Of a DNA stretch of 64,000 nt, positions 11,612 through 22,042 are shown piece by piece. Every line of letters begins with the position of its first letter. Position 1 is the stretch's first letter. Below the pieces are notes generated by a model. It saw only the letters and a program-made list of their open reading frames with translations. It ran no database searches and had not been told where the DNA came from. Made by a program: the position numbers and the translations under genes. The stretch comes from Acholoe squamosa (taxonomy: Eukaryota; Annelida; Polychaeta; Phyllodocida; Polynoidae), in contig OX439047.1 of assembly GCA_949317995.1 (NCBI GenBank), positions 1,412,501 through 1,476,500 on the forward strand. The letters run 5' to 3'.

Positions 11612-11767
11612 AGGATGTCAGCGGCATCGGTCATCCTGGCGCCAGTTGTAATCTGCGACTCGTCTAGTGAGGATGAGGCTGAGAAAGAGGACACAGATGT
11701 AGTGCCATACAACTGGCAGAAGACAAGGCCCGTGCAATACCAGGTCTTGGATGTCTTTGGTGATAAT
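11612..11767 (+). CDS. Host gene, first coding exon (SIM-rich acidic protein)
   Basis: A pyrimidine-rich acceptor (GTTTCACAG, AG at 11610-11611) and a strong donor (GTAAGTG at 11768) bound this exon. The ATG at 11615 opens 51 codons in phase 0 and joins in frame to the exon at 16158. The encoded start has VVICDSSSEDE (residues 11-21), a hydrophobic-plus-acidic SUMO-interacting-type motif, followed by a Glu/Asp-rich stretch and VVPYNWQKTRPVQYQ. The ATG is three bases after the acceptor, so an upstream exon should exist, either untranslated or coding in frame through AGG. The gene is not identified. Confidence 0.7.
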
Positions 11768-12559
11768 GTAAGTGTTTGTATACATTGTAAAATTAAAACC
11801 CACCAACTCCATGTATAAATAATATATGCTTACCACTGACTTTGAGAAAAAAAAATACTGGTACGCAAAGACCTAGAGATACATGTAGCACTTCTAATCT
11901 AGAATGTAGAGACAACATGTACTAATTGAATTGATGAAAATAATTCATTCACATGTAACACCTTGTGCTAAAATTTAGACCAATAGCTCATCTACTGAAA
12001 TCATCAGGCCATGACCAAGACCGCTTAGGCCTTGATGAAGTCCTTTCAGTAATTCATTTTTTCTGTGCCACCATAGGTATAATACTTAAGACCTCGTCTC
12101 ATTAGACCAAATAGGCAATAACAAAACGGATTTATATAAGACCTATGCAAGTCTATGTTTGTTACACCTACATCATGGCATTAGACATTACAGAAAACTG
12201 GAGGCATATGGGCCGCCAGTGTTTCTAAAATGTGTAAAAGCTATCCCTAACGTCCCCTGGCCTACAGCTAATCCCCACTCATACCACGATCTGACACCCT
12301 ACCCACTCAGATCTCGCCTACAAAGACATTACAGCTTGCTCTCCCTGCCTACAGTACCCACCTGTCTCCACTACTTCTTACCCCCTCCCCCTAGCTCTGA
12401 TCAGGTCGCTCCCCCACCACCACGTTATATGGTGTGAGTTTTAATTTTCTCTCACCCCTTCAGCCCTCACACACTTATAACAGCACCCAGAATGCCGACA
12501 GTGACTGTATGTTGCGAGTTTTAGTTGTCTCTGAGCTAGAGCCCTCACACAAAAAAACA

Positions 12560-13320
12560 AAGACCGCCACCATACACCAGCTCGAGCTACCCTTAATCTA
12601 TAGGTCACACTATGGGAAACTCCTATTATTAAGGGAGATATGATTTTTTTTGTTGTAAAACTGCCAGTTCTTGGACCTCTCTGCCAGTGCCTGGACTGGC
12701 GTCTGGCCCCGCATCCCAAAATAAACCTTTATTTCGATCCATTCCTTCCTCAAATCTGCCCTTTTTCGCCAGTGACATTTAAAATGTTCAATATATGTCA
12801 GTATTTACTCGCATTTTGTCAGCAATGTATGTCAGTACTTTGTTGCTATTTGTCAGGAATTAGTCAAAATATGTCAGTAATTATGTGCAATTTGTCAGCA
12901 ATTGATTAAAATATGTCAGTACCTATGCACTATTTGTCAGCAATTAGTCGATATATGTCAGTAATTGCTCACAATTTGTCAGAAATTAGTCAATACATGT
13001 TAGTAATTACTCACTCTTTGTCAGAAATTAGTCAATATATGTCAGTAATTACTCACTCTTTGTCAGCTATTAGTCAGGATATGTCAGTACTTAGTAACTA
13101 TATATCAGAAATTAGTCAACACATGTCAGTATTTACATACAATTTGTCAGCAATTAGTCAATATATGTCAGTATTTACTCACATTTTGTCAGCAATAAGT
13201 AAATATATGTCAGCACTTTGTCACTATTTGTCAGCAATTAGTCAGAATATATCAGTAACCATGCACTATTTGTCAGAAATAAATTAGTCAACATATGTCA
13301 TTATGAATTATGTTAGCATA
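12560..13320 (+). repeat. Dispersed repeat Z, copy B, with 42-bp minisatellite
   Basis: Opens with the same GCTCGAGCTACCCTTA / ATAGGTCACACTATGGGAAA segment as copies A and C. From about 12790 to 13300 it is an array of 42-bp units built from two 21-bp halves, each with GTCAG. The array stays open in one frame only because 42 is a multiple of three. A partial unit of the ~168-bp satellite follows at 13558-13681, and the array resumes at 15585-15705 beyond the solo LTR. Confidence 0.75.
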
Positions 13321-13327
13321 GTACATA

Positions 13328-13549
13328 CCGTAAAACCCCGGTCATAAGCCGGCCCTGGTCATAAGCCGGGGGGTGAGTTCAGGAAAATCCTAAAAGCCGG
13401 TTTTGGGGTCAAATTTTTACCATTTTCTCTTTATTCTATAGTATAAAAAAAAAACGGTCATAAGCCGGGGGTAGACTTTGGGAGAAACTTAGAAGCCGGT
13501 TTTGGTCAAAAATAGAAAAAAAATTGGGCTTATGACCGGGGTTTTACGG
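13328..13549. mobile_element. MITE with 23-bp perfect TIRs and TA target duplication
   Basis: A 222-bp element starting CCGTAAAACCCCGGTCATAA and ending in its reverse complement, flanked by TA on both sides. It contains internal palindromic copies of GGTCATAAGCCGG. No coding capacity. The TA duplication fits the Tc1/mariner/pogo superfamily. Confidence 0.85.
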
Positions 13550-13959
13550 TAATATGATTCATTGGTGCATTATGCCTTGACTGATATGATGCAGTCTATC
13601 TCAGGGACCATCAGGAATATGGGTCTGTAAGTTAGAAAAAATAGAATAAGCATAGATTCATAGCCATTGATTTATTGGTACTGTAACCGTCGGCCCACCC
13701 GTCGGTAGGCATGTCGGGTTTTCTGTCAATGCGACACCAATACCAGGGACAAGCAACACAAGGAACTTAAAGTTTCCGAAGCTTTATTACTTAGTTGAAC
13801 ATTGATCACTTGGTTCGATAATAGAATGCACATTTATCGATACTATAGTGTAATATCTTACTGCTCTATCCGCCTAGGTATAGACAGTAGGTTTTAATAG
13901 ATACTGGAAATAGTATAGAGGTGCGAGAGGTCTTAGCGCCTATGACACACTCTCCTGGA

Positions 13960-15063
13960 CTATAGCTCGATGCAGCAAGTTGGGAACCTAAAACTTAGTT
14001 TTTCCTGAATTTTCGCTAAGAAATGCTGTAGTTTAGCCAAAAATTATCCGATTTACATAATATTTGCAGCAAATGAAAGATGAAACTCATTGCTTTCAGG
14101 CCAGGGTAGATGGTATTACAATAATATAGTGCACAGTTTACCACTGAAGTAAAAATTATAAATTTAAAAATCATTAGTTTAAAAAAATCGCTGTTTTTCA
14201 AAGTTTGGCCCTATATATTTTGTGAAAAAATATTCTAACCATCAGTTTTTGATAGATAGTGCATATTACTGACCCATCAAGTTTATAAATGAGTATGCTT
14301 TTTCCCCCTACCTCTATGGCGGCTTATTACACTATGGGAGACATGTGATTTTTGTTAGTTTGCAAAAACTGTGATTTTCAGCAAAATTTCTGCTTGGTTT
14401 TTGATGAGGGACCACATAGATCACCATATATGGACGCGTGATCACCCACTGATACCAGAATTATCCATTTTTATGTTCTACTCGATCATCTTTAAAGGCA
14501 TATTAAATATCTAAGTGATACAATAAGTGTGAGAAGAATTAGCCACATCTTATGATTCTAGTCTTTGGTGCCGACAATGCTTTTGTTGCTATTTGCAGCT
14601 AAATAGCTCAATAGTGCATTATAATAGGGCTCACATGCCTTATATGGGGTTCTAATAGCATTTCAATATGGTTTTCAATGGGTCATCAGGTCAAAACAAC
14701 AATGGATGATGGAATTTAATAGAAACAAAAGGGTTTTGCACCATGGACCTGTTCACATTGTTCAGGTCTTCAGATATTCTTATCTTGAAAATGATGAAGA
14801 CATTTATGAGCATGGTGCTTTTCCAGCCCATATGGGACCTACAGAGGTCATTTTGTATAGTCTGACATGTATTATAAGGGAATAATGCATAGCAATTGAT
14901 TCTATTTTCATATTTTGTTATGATTTTTGAGATAGAATCATACACAAAACTTGTCTTGTGCATCATATACAAAAATGTCCCTTGAATGAAGGCATTTTAC
15001 ATGCACAGCTGCCTCCAAAACTGGAAAACACTCAGGTTCCCAACTTGCTGCATCGAGCTATAG
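13960..15063. mobile_element. Non-autonomous DNA element with 30-bp perfect TIRs
   Basis: 13960-13989 and 15034-15063 are exact reverse complements over 30 bp (core TCGATGCAGCAAGTTGGGAA). The 1.1-kb interior is AT-rich with only short chance frames, so no transposase. It lies within the solo LTR between its TATA box and its poly(A) signal. The outermost bases (CTATAG) are self-complementary, so TA, TATA or a longer target duplication cannot be told apart. Confidence 0.75.
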
Positions 15064-15092
15064 GAACATGTTGTCCCTTATATAGTGGGTTA

Positions 15093-15335
15093 CCGTAATC
15101 TCCCGCGTATAAGGCGCGTCTTATATGCCAAACAAAATGCTGCTGAGTCTTATACATGGGAGGGACATTGCCTTGAGTTTGGGGTGCGCCTTATAGGGGG
15201 GGTAATTTTACTATAGAACAGTACTAAATTAACAAAAATCTGCCCTTAGAGGTGCGCCTTATACATGGAATTGCATTCTCTTAGTTGGGGATGCGCCTTA
15301 TACGCGAGCTGCGCCTTATACACGAGAGATTACGG
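15093..15335. mobile_element. MITE with CCGTAATCTC TIRs and TA target duplication
   Basis: A 243-bp element. The ends CCGTAATCTCCCGCGTATAA and its complement match over 25 bp with two mismatches, flanked by TA. The motif GCGCCTTATA recurs inside. It starts with CCGTAA like the MITE at 13328, so both may use related transposases. Inserted just upstream of the TATA box of the solo LTR. Confidence 0.85.
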
Positions 15336-15560
15336 TAATTAACATGTGACATCATTAGCATATTGATTGCAATTAGAAACGGCGGGAACCTTACAGGTAA
15401 CGCGCGGCAAATACTAATCCTCTTACATCACAGGCTTTAGCGCCTAATTGGTGGTAAAACATGAGTTACCGGTCAGTACTGATAAGAACCTTTATAGTTG
15501 TATTAACGGTCGATAATAACTTATAGAACGACAGGGCAGCGCGCAAGCTTGCCCGTTACA

Positions 15561-16157
15561 CTACATAGTGCCTTGACTGGTATAGTCAAAATATGTCAGT
15601 ACCTTTGCACTATTTGTCAGAACTTACTCACTATTTTTCTGCAATTAGTCATTACATGTCAGTAATTGTGCACTATTTGTCAGCAATTAGTCAAAATGTG
15701 TCGGTAACTATGAATAAGTGAATTACTGAAAGGACTTCATCAAGGCCTAAGCGGTCTAGGTCATGGTCTAATGATTTTAGTAGGTGAGCTATTGGTCTAA
15801 ATTTTAGTGAGAGGGAACCTATTCAAATATTCTGGTCATCAACCTTGGCAAAATAATTCATAACAGCTATGCTGTGCTTTCCTCAAGGTTTTCCTCAAGT
15901 CATCAAAAACATGCCTCCTCATGTGATAAAGAATTTTTATAGACCTTTCAGATCAAAATTTGAAATAGTCCTATTATTAAGGTGCGACTAGATTAATTGT
16001 CGTATGTGTGCTGACATTTTTACAGTATTTATGTACTACAGCAATTCTGAGGTGGAGAATTTGATCTTGCTGAGCTTTCACTTAGAAGTGTTTTGTTTTA
16101 TACCATTCTGTATCATTTGGTAGATATTACTTTGATGTTTTTTTTATATTATTCCAG
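15561..16157 (+). other. Right part of host-gene intron
   Basis: Holds the residual 42-bp repeat units (15585-15705), the right inverted arm (15719-15807) and then about 350 bp of ordinary intron ending in a T-rich acceptor tract (16132-16157). No gene seen. Confidence 0.6.
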
Positions 16158-17633
16158 GATGTAAAAAGCAGCGAAAAAAAGACATCAGAAAGTATCATCA
16201 TTGAGGACGATGAAGACGAAGCGCCTGTTGTCACGGACGAAAAAACTGTAACTGAGACAGAAAATTGGGCAACCATTGATCTCACAGAAGACAATGATGT
16301 CACATCAAATGGTGACCACACACCAAGTGATGACGTCACAAGGAACATTGTCAAACATAAAACTTCACCAGCACTTACACATTATGTGAAACAAGTTAAC
16401 CATGCCCTGCAGAAAAATGGTGTGGCGGGCAGTGTTGGTGTGAAGAACAGTATGAGCAAGGAGACTCAATCAAGACTGGAAGACTCGCAGAACGGGCATT
16501 TTACAACACAAGACGTAACACGAGGTATAGATAATGGACACTACATGCCATACAGCACAGTGTCACAGAGTAACACCGACCGTCAGAGTCAGGGGCAGCC
16601 AGCGGGGCTTAATGACGATCTTATTGTGACGGGTGAATCTAAAACCGTCCATGCCACCCAACAAAAAGACGTTGTTTATGGCACAATGACAGGCGGTGTA
16701 GTTGAACACTGTCAGGGTGGAGAGCCTGTATTGGTGAATGAACAAGTGGAAGTGGGATGTCCCTGGCAGCAGTATAGCTATAGCACAGAGTTGTCACTGT
16801 ATAATGACGGAGGTGGACCTCTCATTGACCAAGTACCACAACCCATGAGTGAAACACCGCAGCCCATCAGTGAGCCCATCATGAACCTTGTGTGCAAAGA
16901 CAATGTACGCTGGTACATGACGCCTGAGGACCGTGAGATCGTACCGCGTTGGTCGTCTATACAGAACGGTGACATGGTGGTCCCTCTATGTGCACCTCAT
17001 AACGACGACAACAACACCATGGATGACACGCCAGTACAGTATACAACCATCGATGACATCCTCCCCCCACCAGCCAACAATACTACAAAGCAGCAGAAAT
17101 CTGCTAAAACACACTCTCAAACTAAGCAGGAAAAGTCCAGTAAAGGCATCATAATCCTGATACCAAATCCTGTAAAAAATAACAATAAAACGAAACAAAA
17201 ACAGTGCCTTAAAAAAGCCGAGAAGGCCAAACAGAAACCAAAACATAAAACCTCAAAGGTGGCAGATACCTCAGTACACAAGGCAGCTAGCAAGGGTAGA
17301 GGTGGTAAGGGTTTAAATACAAAGACACACTCACACAGGATTAAAAATGGACTCAATGCATGGAGTCTGCCGCGATGTAGTGTTCATGTGTGCTATGGTA
17401 TGATATATCACGGGACTCGTGTAGAGTGTCCTTGTATCGTCACTCCTCACAGCAGGCCACAATCTCAGGACAGATCAAAACAAACTGGTACTAAGCATTC
17501 AAACCAAAAACTTGAAGTCAGTCCAAAATGTGCCAACCACAGAGACATAGACCCCGCGAGAGGTGGACGGCGTGAGGTGTTTGGAAGGCGGAAATTCAGC
17601 AGAGCGGTTAAAACCCGGCAGGCTGTGATGTAG
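16158..17633 (+). CDS. Host gene, last coding exon
   Basis: Acceptor ATATTATTCCAG (AG at 16156-16157); open for 491 codons to TAG at 17631-17633. With the first exon it predicts 542 residues. Two more SUMO-interacting-type motifs lie near the start: SIIIEDDEDE (residues 63-72) and TIDLTEDND (90-98). The middle is polar and Gln/Thr-rich. A Lys-rich region follows (KKAEKAKQKPKHK), and the C-terminus has CSVHVCYGMIYHGTRVECPC and a basic tail. No enzymatic domain is recognised. Multiple such motifs suggest a nuclear protein binding SUMO chains or sumoylated partners; this is inference. Base composition and lack of breaks differ from the surrounding repeats. The start of the protein and upstream exons are uncertain. 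Confidence 0.75.
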   Translation, partial: DVKSSEKKTSESIIIEDDEDEAPVVTDEKTVTETENWATIDLTEDNDVTSNGDHTPSDDVTRNIVKHKTSPALTHYVKQVNHALQKNGVAGSVGVKNSMSKETQSRLEDSQNGHFTTQDVTRGIDNGHYMPYSTVSQSNTDRQSQGQPAGLNDDLIVTGESKTVHATQQKDVVYGTMTGGVVEHCQGGEPVLVNEQVEVGCPWQQYSYSTELSLYNDGGGPLIDQVPQPMSETPQPISEPIMNLVCKDNVRWYMTPEDREIVPRWSSIQNGDMVVPLCAPHNDDNNTMDDTPVQYTTIDDILPPPANNTTKQQKSAKTHSQTKQEKSSKGIIILIPNPVKNNNKTKQKQCLKKAEKAKQKPKHKTSKVADTSVHKAASKGRGGKGLNTKTHSHRIKNGLNAWSLPRCSVHVCYGMIYHGTRVECPCIVTPHSRPQSQDRSKQTGTKHSNQKLEVSPKCANHRDIDPARGGRREVFGRRKFSRAVKTRQAVM

Positions 17634-17850
17634 TTCAGCTATCATGGCCTTTATGACTTACAAATCAGACTGCTTACTGTATTATTCTGTACAACATCCC
17701 AAAGCACCCCAGGGAAAAATGACAATATTTTAAATATCCTAATTTGTAAAATGTTAGCCATCTTTCCCTCATACACATGATGCACCTTATAAACAAGGTA
17801 CAAGTTATGGTTCTATTTTGTGCCTAAAGTAGATTGACATTACTCCAGAG
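17634..17850 (+). other. Probable 3' untranslated region of host gene
   Basis: AT-rich sequence after the TAG. No clear AATAAA close by; an ATTAAA occurs at about 18198, beyond the tandem repeats. The 3' end of the transcript is not fixed by the sequence. Confidence 0.4.
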
Positions 17851-18182
17851 CTTCATGTCACAAGGTTCAGTTTGTATACTACACACACAGTGTAAAACAG
17901 GACTTGTAGGAAGCTATGGGTGCCTTCATGTTACAAGGTTCAGTTTGTATACTACACACACAGTGTAAAACAGGACTTGTAGGAAGCTATGGGTGCCTTC
18001 ATGTTACAAGGTTCAGTTTGTATACTACACACACAGTGTAAAACAGGACTTGTAGGAAGCTATGGGTGCCTTCATGTTACAAGGTTCAGTTTGTATACTA
18101 CACGCACAGTGTAAAACAGGACTTGTAGGAAGCTATGGCTGCCTTCATGTTACAAGGTTCAGTTTGTATACTGCACACACAG
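17851..18182. repeat. 73-bp tandem repeat, about 4.5 copies
   Basis: Units start at 17851, 17924, 17997, 18070 and 18143, each beginning CTTCATGT and containing AGGTTCAGTTTGTATACT. Units are nearly identical. May lie in the host gene's 3' UTR. Confidence 0.9.
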
Positions 18183-18481
18183 TCCAATTATAAGTCCATT
18201 AAAAAAATATTTTGTGTAAAAGATTTGTTAAAAAGAATATTTTATCTGATTTAGTGGGTACAAATTGACTTAAAGGTACCAGTAGTACCAGTAGATAGTG
18301 TAGAGGTTGGTGAAAACGTTCTGGACTCAAACCTGGGGCCCTCCAACTTTGAAGCGGCTGCTCTACCTTTACACTTGTGACTGATGTGGGCTTTTCTCTT
18401 ATGATAACAGGTCTTCTTTTCTTTTGCTTCCCTCTTTCTCTCTTTCTCTGTTCCTATGTTGATGTCATCATGCTGACAGCA

Positions 18482-18506
18482 ATATATATATATATATATA
18501 CATGTA

Positions 18507-18562
<56 letters not shown>
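18482..18562. repeat. (TA)n microsatellite
   Basis: Two TA runs (18482-18500 and 18510-18562) separated by CATGTAGCCA. Confidence 0.95.
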
Positions 18563-18565
<3 letters not shown>

Positions 18566-19968
18566 TATACTAAACCCCTTCCACAATTTCAATCTCCCTT
18601 CATCTCTCACCCCCTCCCCCTTCTCCAAGGCCACCAAGTGGTTTCACCAATACTATAATGCAAATGCCTGGAGTCTTGAACTTCTCTGATTTTTCTGATT
18701 TATCATGTGTGAAAACTATTGTTAGAACTGTTTCTCTGCTTTATGGTCCATTGAAGATAATATTGACGAGTCAAGTAAAACCATTGTCCATTTTTCTATT
18801 ATCTCCAGATCTTAATTTTTCTACTTGAACTCGTTTATAGAAGGGGCTTTATGAAACAAAAAAAAATTCATATCTCAGTTAATTCCCAATCTATGTCCAT
18901 GAAATTTTTTTGGGGGAAGTATGACCATAGTTAGATTTTGTCACTGTTATCAAATTTTTTTTGTTCATTGGGAGGGGGGGGTGCTGTAAATTTTTTTTCA
19001 TTTTGGCCCAATTCTCCAGATCCATGGATTTGTGTGACATCACAAAAAAAATTGCAACAGGCCCCAGGAGAAGGGGACAATGTCACCAAGGGTCAAAATA
19101 GCTTCTTTGGATAGGGGACAACAAATGCCTTTCGTTTCGTTTCCTTCGCAATAAGGTAAGATACATAAAAAAATTCATAAAAATATTTGTGGCATGAAAA
19201 AACCTCTGTGGAGCTGTTATTGCCATATTGGTAGGTTAGTTCACTCAATACCCACAAGGTGGCACCACCTTTGGTCCTGTTTGAGCAATGAGATAGCTGT
19301 GGCCCCTTTAAGAGAATGGGCTAGCACTTCATTTGGATGGATGGATGGATGGACAGACTATGGGACTTTTGTTGGGACTTTCAAATTTTAATACATGTAC
19401 ATATACGGGCTGGACCCTCAAAGGGGTTTATATGCGGATCAACACGTTGAAAGGTACAAGAGGGTGCAGGGGCGTACAATTTACCGTGTTGACCCACATT
19501 TACTTGACTCGTTTTTTTATGGATTCCAGACACATTACCATGCACTATGCACAATAAAGCACGGCACCTTGTTATTATTCGCCGCCGTACCAATTATCAA
19601 TATAGGAGGCTGAAATATGGGCTCAGATGGCAGAATGGCCAGACCTTTTAAAAAAAAAAAGCTACTTTCCCTGGCCCGACATTCTCACCTTCCAACCACA
19701 CCTGGATCGGTATGATACACATTAGGGGGCAGTGATTACCCGGAGACCGTCCTCTGGGGGTCAGTCAACTGAGTACGGGGAATTACTGCCCCTACACTCC
19801 TCCCCATCAGCTTCAACCACCATCCACTACACCCTCCCCCAGGGGCCCTTTACATAAAGAGCTCTGAAAAGTCTTAAGGCAGGGTTTAGACAATTTCCGT
19901 TACAATTGCCAATTATCTTGAAGCTTTGCGTAACTTTTTTGTCCTTGAGAACTTCCTTAACCAGGTTA
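18563..19968. other. Non-coding stretch with short GGAT repeat
   Basis: No supported gene. It holds A/T homopolymers (18850-18990), a (GGAT)n run at 19334-19353, and a GC-richer stretch at 19660-19870 of unknown nature. Short open frames look like chance. Confidence 0.5.
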
Positions 19969-19994
19969 GGATATCCTTAACGTTAAGGATATCC
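19969..19994. repeat. 26-bp perfect palindrome
   Basis: Self-complementary sequence centred on AACGTT (half-site GGATATCCTTAAC). It sits in a region (19880-20280) with several other TTAAGG/CCTTAA inverted motifs, probably the sub-terminal part of a DNA transposon. Confidence 0.7.
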
Positions 19995-20340
19995 CAAACA
20001 TAGTTTCCATTACAATTAGCAAAAACTTTTTCGGAAGTTAAGGCAGTGAACTTTCCGTAACTTGGCGTTTCTTGGAACCTATGTTTAGGTCGGATTGTTT
20101 TATCCACCTTTATCTCTTGGGGAATAAAACTTCATGTGTTTTGTCAACTTTTTGTCATTTTGGCGTCGTTTTTGGCCAAGCGTGACCTACTTTAAATTGA
20201 CCTTAAAGTTGAGGTGTCCAAAATGGCGGAGTTAAGGTAATGTTCGAAAAGTTAAGGTTTTCCTTAACCTACCGCTGGTGTTTTGCGTGACCTAATTATG
20301 GCAACTAGCACGGCCTTTATCACGGTTTTCGACGACGACG

Positions 20341-20568
20341 ATGGAGAGCGACAGGAATGGGCATTTAAGGAAGGTTTATCTCGAGCGACACAACCCATAT
20401 AGGAAATGGTCTGAACGTAAGTTCATAGGGAAATACAGACTTTCCAAGAGGCGTGTGAAGAAAATCTCAAAGGATTTTGCTGCTTGGAGTACAAGGACCC
20501 AAGGCTCCAATATTGGGGGTGGCACACATGTCAGAGTTTCAGATGCCTGCAACATTTCAGATGTTTGA
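20341..20568 (+). pseudogene. PIF/Harbinger-like transposase, N-terminal fragment
   Basis: A 75-codon frame starting at an ATG after a GACGACGACG run. It reads RHNPYRKWSERKFIGKYRLS followed by KRRVKKI. The pattern 'NP.....D/E..F...YR.....V' is how Harbinger and HARBI1-like nucleases begin. After about 40 residues similarity is lost, so the DDE catalytic domain is absent. CCTTAA-rich inverted motifs upstream could be its terminal region. Assignment rests on this short motif only. Confidence 0.5.
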
Positions 20569-20941
20569 GGTTGATATTTTAGTATAGAAAAAAATGTATA
20601 AAGAATTTTAGATGATTATTTCATAGTTTTCCTTATTGTTAAAGGTGTGCCCTATCCCAAAGCGTCCATTTTTAGGTGTTTTGTTGAGATACATAGGGTA
20701 TAAACCCCATTTATGAGTCCCCCAAAATAATCTTCAGATGTTTGGCCAATACTGAACTGACATGTCTGGACCCGGTGGACTATCCTATATGGAACAGGTA
20801 AGACTACACTTAGGTAAACCTTTAGCCTTGAGCTATTATAATGGTAATTTGTTGAGTTGCTCGCTGAACTGCCCCAGACTACACATTTATTTCCTGGGGT
20901 TAATTTAGGTTAGTTGAGCTGCTTGCGTCATTGTGTACTTA

Positions 20942-22038
20942 TGCGATGATGAGTGGATGAAGTCTCGCCCTCATGATATACCAGTTGGAAAGTTCTACCT
21001 GATTTGGATTGATCAGTTGAAATCCAAATTAGGTCTGGTATACATTATGAGGCGAGAACTAAGGTTCAGTGGGCTATGACCCATTGGGGACCCAGCGGCA
21101 ACCGCCGCAAGTGCCCATTCGAGTCATGTCAGCTCTCACTCACTGGAGATAAGGTATTCAATACCAAGCCTCAGTTCGCCAGGCATATCGTGGAGCATCA
21201 CATGCACCATAAGCCCTTGTTGAGGTGTATCCCTGGTGATCGACCCAGCAAGTTGTGTGATGGCACTTTTGTGACCAACAGGCGCAGAGACATGGCTTTA
21301 CATCTGCAAAAGGCCCATGGTACTGGCCTGGAAAAGATGCGGAAGCATGCAGTGAAGTGCTTCAATGAGCTCCTAGCGAACTGGGCTGAACTCCCAGCGA
21401 ACCAGGTGAGAAAGCTCACGTTTGAACCTGAGTTCTGCGCCTGGAAGAGTGGGAACATTACCATCTACTTTGCTGTGAACCCCTCCGGTTTAAAGTTTCA
21501 ATTGCCAACCAAAGGGCATATGAAACTGAAGAAGTGGCGGGGCGATGACAAGCAAGAGAAGGACAAGCAGGTTCGTTTGAAGGGAACAGCTGGGGTGCAA
21601 TCCTCAGCCATGCCCCAGAAACGAACCCGAGCAGACCGATCCGTGAGCCCTTCTGGCGCCAAGGATCAGTCCATACCAGCCAACCCAGCTGATCGTCGCC
21701 AGTCCGGACAGCAGGTCTTGGCACTGGATATACCTGGCTACCAGACCTCTCGGGTGGTTAGCCAGACAGTACCACCACCGCCACCACCTGGCTCTACTGC
21801 TGGAGCCCAGCCCCCCCCCCCCTGGGTGTTGATACCAGAAGCCAGGAGGACTGGACTACCTTCATGGGCCACCCCACTGGACACGGTGCATGGTGGGCCA
21901 GAGAGGAGTCCAGCGACACTCAGCGCCAAGCCTACCAGGAGTACATGGCGAAGTTCCCTGCTATTGGACCCGCAGGACCCGAATCCCAAGTCCTGACCTC
22001 CTTGGGTAGGGCTAAGGCTCGGGGAAGAGGCTGTGGTG
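20942..22038 (+). pseudogene. TFA-family copy 2, N-terminal and finger part
   Basis: One frame (20942-21076) reads CDDEWMKSRPHDIPVGKFYL and ends in TGA. A shifted frame (21076-21996) then reads the fingers: CPFESC and, after 18 residues, HIVEHH (C-X4-C-X18-H-X4-H), followed by a second module with FVTNRRRDMALHLQKAH. A Pro/Ser-rich region with a poly-Pro stretch follows; at the C run (about 21810-21822) the frame shifts again and continues to 22038. There it is cut by the env-gypsy element and resumes at 35626. Finger spacing is identical to the copy at 54.5 kb. Function unknown. Confidence 0.65.
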
Positions 22039-22042
22039 GATG
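22039..22042. repeat. Left target duplication GATG
   Basis: Matches GATG at 35626-35629 on the other side of the env-gypsy element. Both copies lie in the interrupted TFA copy 2. Confidence 0.8.

Larger units (their letters stand above)
13682..15560 (-). mobile_element. Solo LTR, split by two later insertions
   Basis: Ends TGTAACCGTC...CCGTTACA, flanked by GTAC (13678-13681) and CTAC (15561-15564), a 4-bp target duplication with one change. On the minus strand it has a TATA box (TATATAAGG, 15075-15084) and AATAAA (13793-13798). Without the 1104-bp and 243-bp insertions it would be about 530 bp. It interrupts a ~168-bp satellite unit of repeat Z. Confidence 0.7.
11968..15807. mobile_element. 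Intronic block bounded by 89-bp inverted repeats
   Basis: Left arm 11968-12056 and right arm 15719-15807 are reverse complements with five mismatches in 89 bp (starting CTAAAATTTAGACCAATAGC). The block sits wholly inside the 4.4-kb intron and contains repeat Z copy B, a solo LTR, a TIR element and two MITEs. No transposase frame is seen, so it is either a non-autonomous TIR element or two inverted copies of a short repeat. A target duplication could not be defined. Confidence 0.6.

Noticed and set aside
12913..13287. Long frames reading a 14-residue repeat (MSVFTHNLSAISQY-like), here and at 39129-39714
   Set aside because: They follow from a 42-bp AT-rich minisatellite whose length is a multiple of three; units diverge without codon bias and the arrays are broken by non-coding inserts.
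16127..17356. Minus-strand frames over the host exon
   Set aside because: Antisense shadows of the supported plus-strand exon, which has matching splice sites and frame.
18251..18658. Frames across the TA microsatellite
   Set aside because: Tyr-Ile/Ile-Tyr runs come from (TA)n; flanks have no domain.
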